Shown: piece by piece, positions 31,448-40,877 of the stretch
Numbering within the stretch: the stretch's first letter is position 1
Layout: each line of letters begins with the position of its first letter
NCBI RefSeq assembly: GCF_001673315.1
Contig: NZ_LZLQ01000018.1
Coordinates: 1-55,616, forward strand
Origin: Mycobacterium asiaticum
Lineage (GTDB): Bacteria; Actinomycetota; Actinomycetes; Mycobacteriales; Mycobacteriaceae
Length of the DNA: 55,616 nt
Direction: 5' to 3'
Notes under the pieces: generated by a model
The model's database searches: none
What the model was told of the DNA's origin: nothing
Seen by the model: the letters and a program-made list of their open reading frames with translations, nothing else
Made by a program: the position numbers and the translations under genes

Positions 31448-31701
31448 TCTCGTCGTAAAACGAAAGGATTTGATCCCAATAGTGATCTGCCAGATATCAA
31501 GCTCGTGGTATGCAAAAGCCATGTTCCGCAGTTACACGAGACTAGACAAGTGAAAGGAAGTATGGTCTGACGTCCGCATCGCGGCAGCAGCCGAACACGA
31601 ATGCCTGGCAAATTGCTAGTGTATTCACCGACTCGGCGCACGGTCGCCGATGACGAGAGAGTCGCCAAAAGCATCTATTCACGTTTGCTAGCTTGTAGGG
31701 C
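31448..31701. other. AT-rich intergenic stretch
   Basis: About 250 bases, noticeably poorer in G+C than the flanks, with no gene seen. It should contain the promoter of the membrane protein gene at 31702. Confidence 0.35.
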
Positions 31702-33603
31702 ATGGGGATGGCGGGGTCCGATCGCTTGAAATCATGGGTCTCGACAACAACGTGGGGATCCGCCCCCTGGCAGCTAACCCTTACAGCATTCATCGCCGCC
31801 CTGCTGTTCTTCGCGGTCCCGTCCGCCGACGCCGCCGTAGGCCTGGATCCGTCTTGGGAGAGCGCGCTCGCGCTGGCAAGGGCCCAGAACCTCGCGTGGG
31901 GCCCCGAGATTGTCTTCACGGCTGGACCGCTGGGATACCTACACAATCCCGTCAACTATTACTCTGGCCAGTCAGTTGCCGCCACCGTCTACCAATTGAT
32001 CGTGTTGATGGCATTGTTTCTTGGGATCGCTGCCGCGTTGCGTCAACGGTTCAACCCAATGACGTCACTCATCGTCGCATTCGTGACCACGGGCATCGCG
32101 AATTTTTTGATCGCCTCCCTCTACCCCGACTTGGCCGTCCTTGCAGCGTTCGCGTGGGCGAGCGTGCTGCTGCTGCAGAGCGAACCAGCGCGGTCGACTG
32201 TCTTCGTCACCTGCGTCACACTGGGGGCGGTAGCTGGATTTCAGCTGCTGGTGAAGATCAACAGCGGACCCACCATTCTGGTGATCGCACTGACCGTTTC
32301 GGTATTGCTCGGATGGCGAACGTTCCTGCGACACTTCGCGATTTTGGCTGCCTTCGCTGCGTCCACTGTGTTGTCATGGTTGCTCGCCGGCCAGCAACTC
32401 GAACTCCTGCCCACATGGTTGCGGCTCAGCGGCGATGTGGCGTCGGGTTATGTCGACGGAATGTCCGTTGTGCTTGGCGCTGTTGCGATTCCCACCGTTG
32501 CGCTGACACTTACCTGGCTCGCGGCGGTCTGTTTCGTGTTGGTGCAGCGGGGCATAGATGTTCCGCGCCGCTTCGTATTCTTCACCGCTCTGGTGAGCCT
32601 AATGGTCGCCAAGACCGCGCTGGGACGATTCGATGCCGGCCATGTCTTCATCTTCTTGGCCCTGGTTGTGGTGGTTTTGGCCATAACACCTCACATTTCG
32701 ACCCGTCATGTGGCGGTAATCGGAACCGCGGTTACCTTGCTGTTTTTGAGTCTCATCGGGCCGGGCGTCGGCGACCGGGTGCTGGCGGCGGTGCTGGCTC
32801 CTGTGCATGCGGTCGACCGCCTGGTCACGCTTGGGGCGCCCGGTGCGATGGATGACAGCATCGAGCAATCGAAAGAACGGCAACGTACCAATTACGCCAT
32901 CCCGGCTCGCTTCGTCGAGACCATCGGTAAGAGAACGGTTCACGTTGATCCCAGCGAGGCGTCGGTGGTGTGGTCGTACAACTTTGCCTGGCACCCGGCA
33001 CCGGTATTTCAGACGTACTCGGCGTACACGCCGGTCCTGGACAAGCTCAACGAAGCGACACTGAAGGACGGGCCGCAATATGTCCTGTCGCACGTGTCCG
33101 CAAGTAAGCCTGCCACGGGGATCGATGGCAGGCTCGGCACTCAGGAATCCCCGCTGTACTCACGCGCGCTGCTGTGCGATTACGCGTTGAAAGGCATTGA
33201 GAACCATTGGGCTCTCTTCGAGCGCACCCGTCCCCACTGCGGGCCGCTCACTCGGCTGTCGGAGGTTCTTGCACGTGACAACGATACCGTCACGGTGCCT
33301 GCGCCCACAGGGCCGGGAAACGCAGTGCTCGTCGGCATAGACTTGAACGCCAACTTATTTGATCGCCTCTTCCAAGGAGCGGCTGCCCCTCTCACTGCTT
33401 TTACGGTTGCAATTGATGGGGTGGGTTACCGCCTCGTCAGCGACAATGCCGCTGAGCCATTTCTGGTCAATAACCCTGAGTCAGCGCGGGGCACCAACTT
33501 GGAGATTCGCGCGCGAACAATTGGGGTGGGTAGGCACACGTCGATCGGGAACCACTCTGCGTCTGCCCGCCTGCGTTTCTACGAAATGGCAGTAGGACCG
33601 TGA
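31702..33603 (+). CDS. Polytopic membrane protein, GT-C-like, function unknown
   Basis: 633 residues with about ten membrane helices up to residue 360, then a soluble C-terminal region of about 260 residues. The first outside loop holds an acidic motif (VGLDPSWESAL near residue 46), the position where GT-C glycosyltransferases keep their catalytic acid. The C-terminal region has WSYNFAWHPAPVFQTYSAYTP. GT-C enzymes use polyprenyl-phosphate sugars on the outer face of the membrane, which would fit late LOS glycosylation. This is only inferred: no diagnostic family motif is certain. Its end is nine bases from the end of the convergent RgpF-like gene. Confidence 0.75.
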   Translation: MGMAGSDRLKSWVSTTTWGSAPWQLTLTAFIAALLFFAVPSADAAVGLDPSWESALALARAQNLAWGPEIVFTAGPLGYLHNPVNYYSGQSVAATVYQLIVLMALFLGIAAALRQRFNPMTSLIVAFVTTGIANFLIASLYPDLAVLAAFAWASVLLLQSEPARSTVFVTCVTLGAVAGFQLLVKINSGPTILVIALTVSVLLGWRTFLRHFAILAAFAASTVLSWLLAGQQLELLPTWLRLSGDVASGYVDGMSVVLGAVAIPTVALTLTWLAAVCFVLVQRGIDVPRRFVFFTALVSLMVAKTALGRFDAGHVFIFLALVVVVLAITPHISTRHVAVIGTAVTLLFLSLIGPGVGDRVLAAVLAPVHAVDRLVTLGAPGAMDDSIEQSKERQRTNYAIPARFVETIGKRTVHVDPSEASVVWSYNFAWHPAPVFQTYSAYTPVLDKLNEATLKDGPQYVLSHVSASKPATGIDGRLGTQESPLYSRALLCDYALKGIENHWALFERTRPHCGPLTRLSEVLARDNDTVTVPAPTGPGNAVLVGIDLNANLFDRLFQGAAAPLTAFTVAIDGVGYRLVSDNAAEPFLVNNPESARGTNLEIRARTIGVGRHTSIGNHSASARLRFYEMAVGP

Positions 33604-33612
33604 CGCGCGGAG

Positions 33613-34671
33613 TTACGGAGTCTGCCCAGCCACGTCAGCGGTCGCCGCGGTTGAGCCAGCCGGTGACTCGACGCCCCACGAAGCTGCGCCGCAACCGAGC
33701 CTGTCCAAATTTGATTGAATGAGCGCATACGGATACGCGGTGTGTTGCTCCAGGAAGTTCTGAAGTTCGGCCATCGAGTCGTGCCATGGGGAATTGCGCC
33801 GCGGCAAGACCGTCTTTAAGAATGGAAATCTCAAGTGTTCGATCAGCCCGTCCCAGAAATAGAGGGTGTTATTGAACGGCTCCCCGTCGAACTTGTCGGC
33901 CCATTGATGTGCCGACGACTGCTCATAGGCCGCTTTTATCGTCGCTGCAGAAAGAAAGGGTTTGATCCTCAACCCCGCCTTCCGTGCGCGCCGCGATAGG
34001 CCGATTTCGTACTTCTGGACGAGTGTGTTCTTGTCGACGATATAGTGGAAACGATTCCAGAAGCGGTTGAGGAAGCGACGGGTTCGCGGGTTCAGGTCCC
34101 ACACCAGAAAAAATGACTGCAGGTGTAGGCCTTGTTCTTCGCTCTCGATGGCGCCGTACATGTCGGCATCGCGAAACGTATTCCACATCTCCTCGATCGG
34201 ATAAAGCGGGCCGTAAACGCTGTCGTTGGCAAGGACGAGGCGGTCGAACTGATCCAGTGACCATCCGTGTTGCCGGAGGATGCACCAAGCGAGATGCCAA
34301 GAGCCGAAATCCAGCGACAGCGTGTGGCGGGTGTAGATGCCCGCACAGACCGATTTGATCGGTGCCACAGATTCCGGAATGAGCGTCGGGGAGCCGGAAA
34401 CGAATATGATCGTTGCGCCCAACCGGTTCAGCTCGTTCAGATAATAAGCAACGTAGGGATCGATGACGCCCTGAGGGTCGTAATGCGCGAAAAGAATAAG
34501 CGTGCGACGCGCGGCAGCGGGTTGCGGCGGAAGTTCCTGGTGAGTCTCGCACAAGAATGACAGCGCATCGCCGCCCAAGCGGTGACGTGCCGCGTTCGCG
34601 AGAGCGCTGCGCTGCGACTCGTCGCGCAGTATTCTGATCGTTTTCAACATAGCATCATCCAGCCGCTTCAC
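33613..34671 (-). CDS. RgpF-family rhamnan synthesis protein
   Basis: 352 residues matching the RgpF/rhamnan-synthesis-F family: LILFAHYDPQG near 58-68, YVAYYLNELNRLGATIIFVS, then RHTLSLDFGSWHLAW, LVLANDSVYGPLYPI and DMYGAIESEEQGLHLQS. These proteins take part in building rhamnose-containing surface polysaccharides and are thought to be glycosyltransferases. Rhamnose is a known LOS component, so a rhamnosyl transfer or polymer-length role is plausible. The start is ATG 34671. No membrane helix is evident. Confidence 0.88.
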   Translation of the reverse strand: MKRLDDAMLKTIRILRDESQRSALANAARHRLGGDALSFLCETHQELPPQPAAARRTLILFAHYDPQGVIDPYVAYYLNELNRLGATIIFVSGSPTLIPESVAPIKSVCAGIYTRHTLSLDFGSWHLAWCILRQHGWSLDQFDRLVLANDSVYGPLYPIEEMWNTFRDADMYGAIESEEQGLHLQSFFLVWDLNPRTRRFLNRFWNRFHYIVDKNTLVQKYEIGLSRRARKAGLRIKPFLSAATIKAAYEQSSAHQWADKFDGEPFNNTLYFWDGLIEHLRFPFLKTVLPRRNSPWHDSMAELQNFLEQHTAYPYALIQSNLDRLGCGAASWGVESPAGSTAATADVAGQTP

Positions 34672-35322
34672 CCGACAAGAGCCACCGGCCCGCCATAGCG
34701 AAGAACAAGCTCACTCCAATGCTAGCAACACCGGACCTATGGCGAGTACGAAGTGGACCGCCGCACGGGTATGTCCGGCAAGCCCCCCTTCAGCCACATG
34801 CGATTATCGGCATCCGCGCGCCGAATGCCGCATGGCAGAATCGCCCTAATCTCCGAATCCCGAAGAATCTCAGCCTGCCGCTCCGAGTCAGGAAATGAGA
34901 CGTCGAAGACGAGGTTGGTGATTGGTGACAGTAAGCGGAGGCTTTTGCCCTTTCTAGGCGAAGGTTCGGTAGGTGCGACTTCTGGCAGCGAGCGAGTCTT
35001 GCTATCTCGATCCGAATTCGCGCTGCTGCTTTGCCACGTCGAGTGCGGCGTCGTCATACCGCCGCGACTGCTCGACGAACTCATCTACACGGCGCGTCTC
35101 CGCGGAGAACTGGCACCCGGCGCTGCGACTGTGATCGTAGAAGGACCGGAAGTCATCACCTGAGGCGTCGTCCCAGCGGCCGCGAAGCTTCGACATTGGC
35201 AAAGAGTCGCTGGACCGGTTGATATTGGGCAGCATAGGTCCTCCCTCTACAACAGCCGCTCCCGCCAGATGTCTTGGCGCGATCTACCTCCCGGCGGATG
35301 CAGCAGTTGCCCTCAACGCCCG
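34672..35322. other. Intergenic stretch with degenerate minus-strand reading frames
   Basis: About 650 bases. On the minus strand, 35235-35002 reads GRWDDASGDDFRSFYDHSRS and ends in AKQQREFGSR. A different frame, 35084-34737, continues with NLVFDVSFPDSERQAEI and LRDSEIRAILPCGIRR. The two together look like one small protein broken by a frameshift, but no family was recognised and chance is possible. Confidence 0.35.
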
Positions 35323-36783
35323 TTAGCTGATCCGACGGTAGATCGTCAACGGCCCCAACGTCGCGGCGTACCGGTATTCGCGCTGAAACTCGGGCAGCGC
35401 CATCGTAGGCAGGTCAATTGGCGTCGAGTCCGTGACGAAGTAGTCCGGTTTTTGAGACAACCACCAGGTGAAGTCGTTACGCCTTATTGAATCGTCGGCG
35501 CGCTTGTCAAGAAGGCCCCAATAGTCCACGATATCAGCGCGGCTGTAGAACCCTGCCTCGCCGATTTCCACCATGGCCGCCGTTGGATGAGATTCGGTAC
35601 TGTGGCGATCTATCCACTCTCCGACCGCGCGATGTTGATTTCGTGATTTGTCAACATCGGTAGGGCGCAGTGCGATAGCGGCACCGAACCCGGCCAAGAC
35701 AGTCACAGTAGCGACTAATGCCACTGTCGTGTGGCCTCTTTGGATCAATTCGTCAAGCGCAACTGACAGGCCGGCGATCACCCACAACGTCCACGGCGCG
35801 TAGTGCCAGACGTAACTTGGGAACAGTCGGAAGACGAGACCATATTCAATTGCGACTATGGCCGCTACGACGGTAAATGCGAGGAGTGCGGCTTCACGGC
35901 GGCGGAAGGAAATAAGGGCGCCAACAGCTGCTGCGGCGACCATGAAAGCGCCGAGTACCGTTAGACCGTTGAAGTTCTGCACTTCCCACCCGGTTATGCC
36001 TTCAGCGTTCAATTTTTCCAAGAAGCCCAGTTGGCTTATGAAACCACCGTGGGCGTCCCGCTGTGCGAGTTTCGCGGCGAGTGTGCTGGGGAACGGGCTT
36101 CCGGTGACGCTCCACACCACCGCTGTCCACACGCCCAGGATGGCGGCGAACGGCGCGAATACGCGAAATGCAGGCCGGAGTTGTCGCCGGATAAGCAACC
36201 ATATGATCGCCGCTGCGGCAAGGAGAGCTCCATCGGATCGGCAAATCCCAAGCATTCCTAGCAAGCAACCGAGCAAGACCCAGTGCTGGCGTTGCAGCGC
36301 CCAAACTGAGCTAATGATCAGAAGCAGGTAGAGGGATGTCTCCATGCCTCTGACGTGAACCATTAGTGGGTCCGCCGAGTACAGCGCGCAGGCCAGCCAT
36401 CCGGCGCGGCGTCGCCCGTCAGCGAAGAGGACGTGGGCGAGGGTGACGCCGCCAGCACCCCAGGCGGCCACGTAGAGCCAGAGTGCAGAAAGCGGGGGCG
36501 CGACACCGACCAGTTTCGCCAACGAAATTAAGAGAACATAAAGGGGTGATGTAACAGCGTTGTCAGTAATTGATCCGGGATTGAAGGTCCAGCCGAGTCC
36601 GTCAGCGAGGTTGGCGGCGTAACGCATCAAGATGAACGGGTCGTCGTACACGAATCCGTTCGCCAAGAGGCCGACTGCTACCGGACAGACGAACGCGACA
36701 AGGACGATGGCAATCGATTGTCGGAGCGACGGCCGATGAGCTTTTGTGGCCTCGGACGCGGCTGTTTCAGCCGTGTTGAGCAT
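35323..36783 (-). CDS. GT-C-type membrane glycosyltransferase
   Basis: 486 residues, about eleven membrane helices and a short C-terminal soluble part. After the first helix comes YDDPFILMRYAANLADGLGW followed by TFNPG, the loop-1 signature of mycobacterial GT-C proteins, with the Asp-Asp pair as likely catalytic or metal-binding acids. Such enzymes take sugars from decaprenyl- or polyprenyl-phosphate and add them outside the membrane. In this locus it probably adds a distal LOS sugar. The start is ATG 36783, and a 12-base palindrome lies 24-35 bases upstream. Donor and acceptor unknown. Confidence 0.85.
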   Translation of the reverse strand: MLNTAETAASEATKAHRPSLRQSIAIVLVAFVCPVAVGLLANGFVYDDPFILMRYAANLADGLGWTFNPGSITDNAVTSPLYVLLISLAKLVGVAPPLSALWLYVAAWGAGGVTLAHVLFADGRRRAGWLACALYSADPLMVHVRGMETSLYLLLIISSVWALQRQHWVLLGCLLGMLGICRSDGALLAAAAIIWLLIRRQLRPAFRVFAPFAAILGVWTAVVWSVTGSPFPSTLAAKLAQRDAHGGFISQLGFLEKLNAEGITGWEVQNFNGLTVLGAFMVAAAAVGALISFRRREAALLAFTVVAAIVAIEYGLVFRLFPSYVWHYAPWTLWVIAGLSVALDELIQRGHTTVALVATVTVLAGFGAAIALRPTDVDKSRNQHRAVGEWIDRHSTESHPTAAMVEIGEAGFYSRADIVDYWGLLDKRADDSIRRNDFTWWLSQKPDYFVTDSTPIDLPTMALPEFQREYRYAATLGPLTIYRRIS

Positions 36784-36806
36784 GCAGGAAGCCTAAACGG
36801 GAACGT

Positions 36807-36818
36807 GTACGTACGTAC
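36807..36818. promoter_or_regulatory. 12-base palindrome upstream of the GT-C gene
   Basis: GTACGTACGTAC is self-complementary and sits 24-35 bases upstream of the minus-strand ATG at 36783. It may be an operator or may be chance. Confidence 0.25.
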
Positions 36819-37000
36819 CGGAAACGACGAAACTAAGGGATATGCGCGGTTGCGCTTCGGTGACGGCGCACATCGAAAATGCGCAACTCCCTCACCGGAA
36901 GTGCCCACCTGTGTCGCTCCGCCGATGAGGGTGGGCCTCCTTAGATGCTGGTGGTCTGTGACCACGCACCAGCAGCTCTTTGAACGAGACCCGCTTTCTC

Positions 37001-38046
37001 ATGCGCACTTGGCAGGACAACTTGGAGATACATGCCCTGCAAACGAAGTGGTCGATCTCGGCGATTGCCCGCCATACCGAAAAAATCGCAGAACGGTCCG
37101 CAACTATTTGAACGGTGTCACGACTCCCGGCGTGCGGGAACCCGCCACCACTAGTGCGCTTGAGTGGTTCGTCGACTACGTCAGTGCGTGGCTGACTAAG
37201 GATCAGCATCTGTGGGCCGGCACGTTATGCGACGAGCTCGGAAACCTTGGTTACCAGCTGCTCTATCCGACGCTGACGCTTCAGATCCCGGCACGTAACG
37301 TGCGCCCAGCTCGCCAGGAGTGCGCCCACACGGCAGACCGCCAACGCGGTAATTGATCGCCCGCCCGGGGCCGGACCTAAATGGGGACTAGCTAGTGCTG
37401 CAGAACCCGCTCGCATCCGTGGGGGTTTGGGGTGTGACGGCGCATCTGTTGGTCGTATCCGTGGTCCATTCGAGTCGGTGGCGGGCAGTGTTGGCGCCGG
37501 CGATGATCCAACGCATCTCGTCAACCGCCTGGACCTGATCTCGCGCCCTCTCGGCAAGCTGCCCCATGCCTGGGCGCTTTGACCGGATGTCACCGTATGC
37601 GAGCCCGGTTCCGGCCGAGTCACCGCGTCATTCGCCGGGGCGGCCAAGTACTAGGGCCTAGCTGTCCCTATCTTCCGGCGCGGCGTGGCAGCCGCAATAG
37701 GTGCGGTGGAGGAAGTCAATCACACTGCAGCCCAACGCTAGTGGCCCAAATGGCCGGACGACGTCACGTCGAACAGGCACAGTTCAGCCTCGATGAATTA
37801 TTCCGAATGCGTGCTGATGCCCGGCGCCGAGCCACCGCTGCCGGAAAAGGTCACGGTGGCCACCCTCCCCGCTACCTAACCCTTGGCGCTTCTTCTAGCA
37901 TCGCGTATCCGCTAGTGCTGCACGAGGACCGCATGGTCTCCCGTCATACGCTAGTGTCCTACCGCGGCAACCGCTACTCAGTACGCCGGAGATGGCGGCA
38001 GCGACGGTCAGCGTCACCACGTATTGCCAGGCTATTGATGTAGCTC
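37001..38046 (+). pseudogene. Decayed IS21-family transposase (IstA-like)
   Basis: From ATG 37001 the reading is MRTWQDNLEIHALQTKWSIS then AIARHTE. After an A6 run (37080-37085) the frame changes to NRRTVRNYLNGVTTPGVRE. It goes on to AWLTKDQHLWAGTLCDELGN, LGYQLLYPTLTLQI and CAHTADRQ. A second frame change near 37344 leads to NAVIDRPPGAGPKWG. Near the end, DRMVSRHTLVSYRGNRYSV shifts again to PEMAAATVSVTTY, the C-terminal beta-domain. These blocks, in order, are those of IS21-type IstA. Stops occur in the middle and no istB gene follows. Its end overlaps the stop of the minus-strand gene at 38032. Confidence 0.75.
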
Positions 38047-39279
38047 GATTTTCCAGTCATCGTCATATATCGCCTGGCGGCAAACGGGCTCGCCCCGCTC
38101 GAAGCAATGCTGCAGTCCGGTCAGATCGGGCCGGAAAGTATAAGCGGCCGGTGACAGATTTATCAGCGTGCCCCCAATCCCCAGCACTAGCCACAACACC
38201 GCCAGCTTTAAGCGATTCTGGCTACCTATCACCGCCACGAGTAGCACGATGACGATTGCCGCGGGAACCACGAACACCCGCTGCATCAGGTACGGCGACG
38301 TAAGCGGACCACAGACCAATGCGGGCGGAGCCAACAAGACAATTTGCAAAAGCCATAGGAGAACAGCAGTGCGTCCCAAAACTGATGTCGTGATCAGGAC
38401 AGCGCCCACGCACCACGCGAGAGACAGCACCAGAAACAAAATGCGCCACGGTGAAATCAGCACAGGCGTGAAACCGAATAGCCACGTCGCGCCGACTCGC
38501 GCCCACACCTGCGGCAGATCGAGCAGACTTCCGCCAGACGTCTCGCGGTCAGACAGCAGAAGGACCACACCCTGAACCAGCGCTGCGCCCATCACCAGCA
38601 CGAACAATGCGAGGCTGTGGCGGGATCGCATTCGCCACCACCGCCACAGGAACCACGGCCCGATGAATATACTCATCAGACCGCTAAAGCCGAGAATAGT
38701 GACGGCGACCGATTCAGCAATCTTTGCGCCCCGGCTCTGCGGGTCACCGGACAGCATCAGAAGGAGTAGGCACACTCCGCCGATCCATATTAAGTTGGTG
38801 ATATTCGCCGCTACCTCCCCCAGCGGCAGCATTAAGCAGAGCAACACGAACAACAATGCGCGCAGCTTTCTGCCGGGAATGACCCATTCGAGCCGCGCCG
38901 ACAGCGCAGGGGTCAGCATCGTTAGGTGAAGCAGCAGTGCCGCCGATGTATAGACGACGGGAGTTAATGCCAAAGGCAGCGGCGTCAGCGTGGCGGCTAC
39001 CAGCCGCGGAATGAGGTGTAGATATCCTGCGTACGGCTGCACCAAAGCACCAAGACCGCGGTTATGTGCCTGCGACAGGAAAATTGCGCCATCTTCGGCG
39101 AAAAATGCTGGATGCAAAAGGCGAAGACTGCCGCGTAGCATCAGTACGCATGCACCGACCAGCACGGCCACTAAAACGTAGCGGCCCTTGCTGGTCTGCA
39201 CGCTAGCGCGCACCTCCCATGTGTCCTGGGTCGCCACTTTAATTTCTCTTTCGCTTCCCCGACGCGCTGCCGCGTCCAT
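38032..39279 (-). CDS. Polytopic membrane protein, GT-C-like
   Basis: 415 residues, about ten membrane helices. Loop 1 reads HPAFFAEDGAIFLSQAHNRG, an acidic Glu-Asp motif after the first helix, followed by YAGYLHLIPRL. This layout is shared by predicted GT-C glycosyltransferases and other uncharacterised actinobacterial membrane proteins of surface-polysaccharide clusters. A short C-terminal tail has two Cys (QHCFERGEPVCRQA). ATG 39279 is the annotated start; a later GTG at 39237 is also possible. It lies 96 bases after the methyltransferase-GT2 fusion on the same strand and its stop touches the IS21 remnant. Function is inferred from layout only. Confidence 0.75.
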   Translation of the reverse strand: MDAAARRGSEREIKVATQDTWEVRASVQTSKGRYVLVAVLVGACVLMLRGSLRLLHPAFFAEDGAIFLSQAHNRGLGALVQPYAGYLHLIPRLVAATLTPLPLALTPVVYTSAALLLHLTMLTPALSARLEWVIPGRKLRALLFVLLCLMLPLGEVAANITNLIWIGGVCLLLLMLSGDPQSRGAKIAESVAVTILGFSGLMSIFIGPWFLWRWWRMRSRHSLALFVLVMGAALVQGVVLLLSDRETSGGSLLDLPQVWARVGATWLFGFTPVLISPWRILFLVLSLAWCVGAVLITTSVLGRTAVLLWLLQIVLLAPPALVCGPLTSPYLMQRVFVVPAAIVIVLLVAVIGSQNRLKLAVLWLVLGIGGTLINLSPAAYTFRPDLTGLQHCFERGEPVCRQAIYDDDWKIELHQ

Positions 39280-39375
39280 TCAGAACGCGGGGCAAACGAC
39301 CCTTCTGAACGCCGGGCATCGACGATGCCGGTCCGTCCTTGATTGCATTGCACGACAACATTTTTCGAGCGTGAC

Positions 39376-40848
39376 TCAGTCGTGGTCGCCGTGCCGTCGC
39401 CGTTTAATCAGACGCGCAGCACCGGCAGTCACCATCGTGCTGGCCGTCCAACGCAACATGGGTCGCCGCATCGCCAGCCCGTACCAGCGCAGATACGCCG
39501 GCAGCCATCCGACCAAGTCGAACTTGCTCGTACCCGCCGTCCGGTCTTCCCAACTGCTGGGCACCTCGTCGACCCGATAACCCAACAAATACGCTTTCGT
39601 CGTGAGCTCAAGTCCTACTTCGAAACCGCGGACGCTCTCGACCGGAACCTCTTGGATAAGCCGCCGGCTGTAACCGCGGAAGTTGGTGGTTGCGTCATGC
39701 GTCGGCAAGCGACCTACGTAATACAGGCTCAAGCCGGCCGTCCGAGACATGAGTGTCTTCAGACGAGGGCCACCAGTTTGCGAACCTCCCGTCATGTAGC
39801 GAGAACCGCTGACGATGTCCGCGCCCTCCTCGCGAATCTTCTTCGCCATCAATGGAATGACCGATGGCGGATCCGACAAATCGGCCATACTGCTCACAAT
39901 CACGTCGCCACGTGCGGCTGCGAAGCCGGCAATGAGAGCATTTGCAACGCCCTTGCCGATGGAGTTGCGGACCAGACGAACCGTCGGGGGCTTGTCGAGC
40001 ATCGCCGCGATGGCGGGCAACGTGGTGTCCTCGTCGAAGTCATAACAGATTAATAGTTCGTGTGCTGTGTCGCCCAGCGCTTCGGTGAGACGCCGGATGC
40101 AAACCTGAATGTTCTCGCCCTCGTTGTAAACCGGGATGACGACGCTAATCATTCGCTCGTCAACCGTATCGAGAGGCCGGGCCGGCTTCTGCGCGCGAAT
40201 CAGAAATTGCTTGCCGAAGACGGGCCACGCCCATCTGGAGCGCAGGTAAAGCCGGACTAGGATCGGTGCCTGCGGCCACGGGGAGCGGGTCGTATACGGC
40301 AGGAAACGCTCAAACGTTTCAACGACTTTGAAGTGGTGGATCTGGAGTAGCTCGATCAGCGAACGGTCGCTGATGGCTACCGCATGGTCCCAGAAGTCCC
40401 AGTAAGCGCCCGGCAGACACCTGACGTTCGGCCCCAGAGCTATGACGTGGCCCCCGGGTTTGAGGACCCGATGCACCTCAACGATGGTGCGTTCGACCTC
40501 CGCCTTACTTTGCAAATGCTCCAGCACGTTGCTGGTGAAGACGACGTCGACCGAATCATCGGCAAGGAAGCTAAGATCGTCGGCTGAGCCTTCGTGGAAT
40601 TCCACGCCCGTCTCCAGCATCTCGGAGCTGTCCGGGTTCACATCGACGCCGATGCGACGGGTGGCCTTGACGTGATTCAGGAATTCGCCGTAGCCGCATC
40701 CCAGATCAACGACTGTGTCGCTACGCCTGATCCACGATTGTAGGAAATTGCTGACCAGTACATTCCAAATCTCAGATCGCGACTCGAGATCATGGCCGAA
40801 TCGATTGCGGTAGAGCTGCTGTAAGTCCGTTTCGCCCGCAATACGCAT
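39376..40848 (-). CDS. Methyltransferase-GT2 glycosyltransferase fusion protein
   Basis: 490 residues in two domains. Residues about 1-225: class I SAM methyltransferase with VVDLGCGYGEFLNHV (43-57), IGVDVNPDS and RVLKPGGHVIALGPNVRCLP. Residues about 237-480: GT2 domain of the dolichyl-phosphate-mannose-synthase type, with ISVVIPVYNEGENIQVC, CYDFDEDTT, NSIGKGVANALIAGF and GSRYMTGGSQTGGPRLK. The GT2 part could make a polyprenyl-phosphate sugar, which would be the donor for the nearby GT-C proteins; the methyltransferase part could modify the same sugar. It is third in a minus-strand operon after a nucleotide-sugar dehydrogenase and an epimerase (29 bases from the latter). There is no sign of a frameshift at the domain junction. 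Confidence 0.88.
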   Translation of the reverse strand: MRIAGETDLQQLYRNRFGHDLESRSEIWNVLVSNFLQSWIRRSDTVVDLGCGYGEFLNHVKATRRIGVDVNPDSSEMLETGVEFHEGSADDLSFLADDSVDVVFTSNVLEHLQSKAEVERTIVEVHRVLKPGGHVIALGPNVRCLPGAYWDFWDHAVAISDRSLIELLQIHHFKVVETFERFLPYTTRSPWPQAPILVRLYLRSRWAWPVFGKQFLIRAQKPARPLDTVDERMISVVIPVYNEGENIQVCIRRLTEALGDTAHELLICYDFDEDTTLPAIAAMLDKPPTVRLVRNSIGKGVANALIAGFAAARGDVIVSSMADLSDPPSVIPLMAKKIREEGADIVSGSRYMTGGSQTGGPRLKTLMSRTAGLSLYYVGRLPTHDATTNFRGYSRRLIQEVPVESVRGFEVGLELTTKAYLLGYRVDEVPSSWEDRTAGTSKFDLVGWLPAYLRWYGLAMRRPMLRWTASTMVTAGAARLIKRRRHGDHD

Positions 40849-40877
40849 GTTGTCCTCTGAGGTAAATTCAACGCGCG

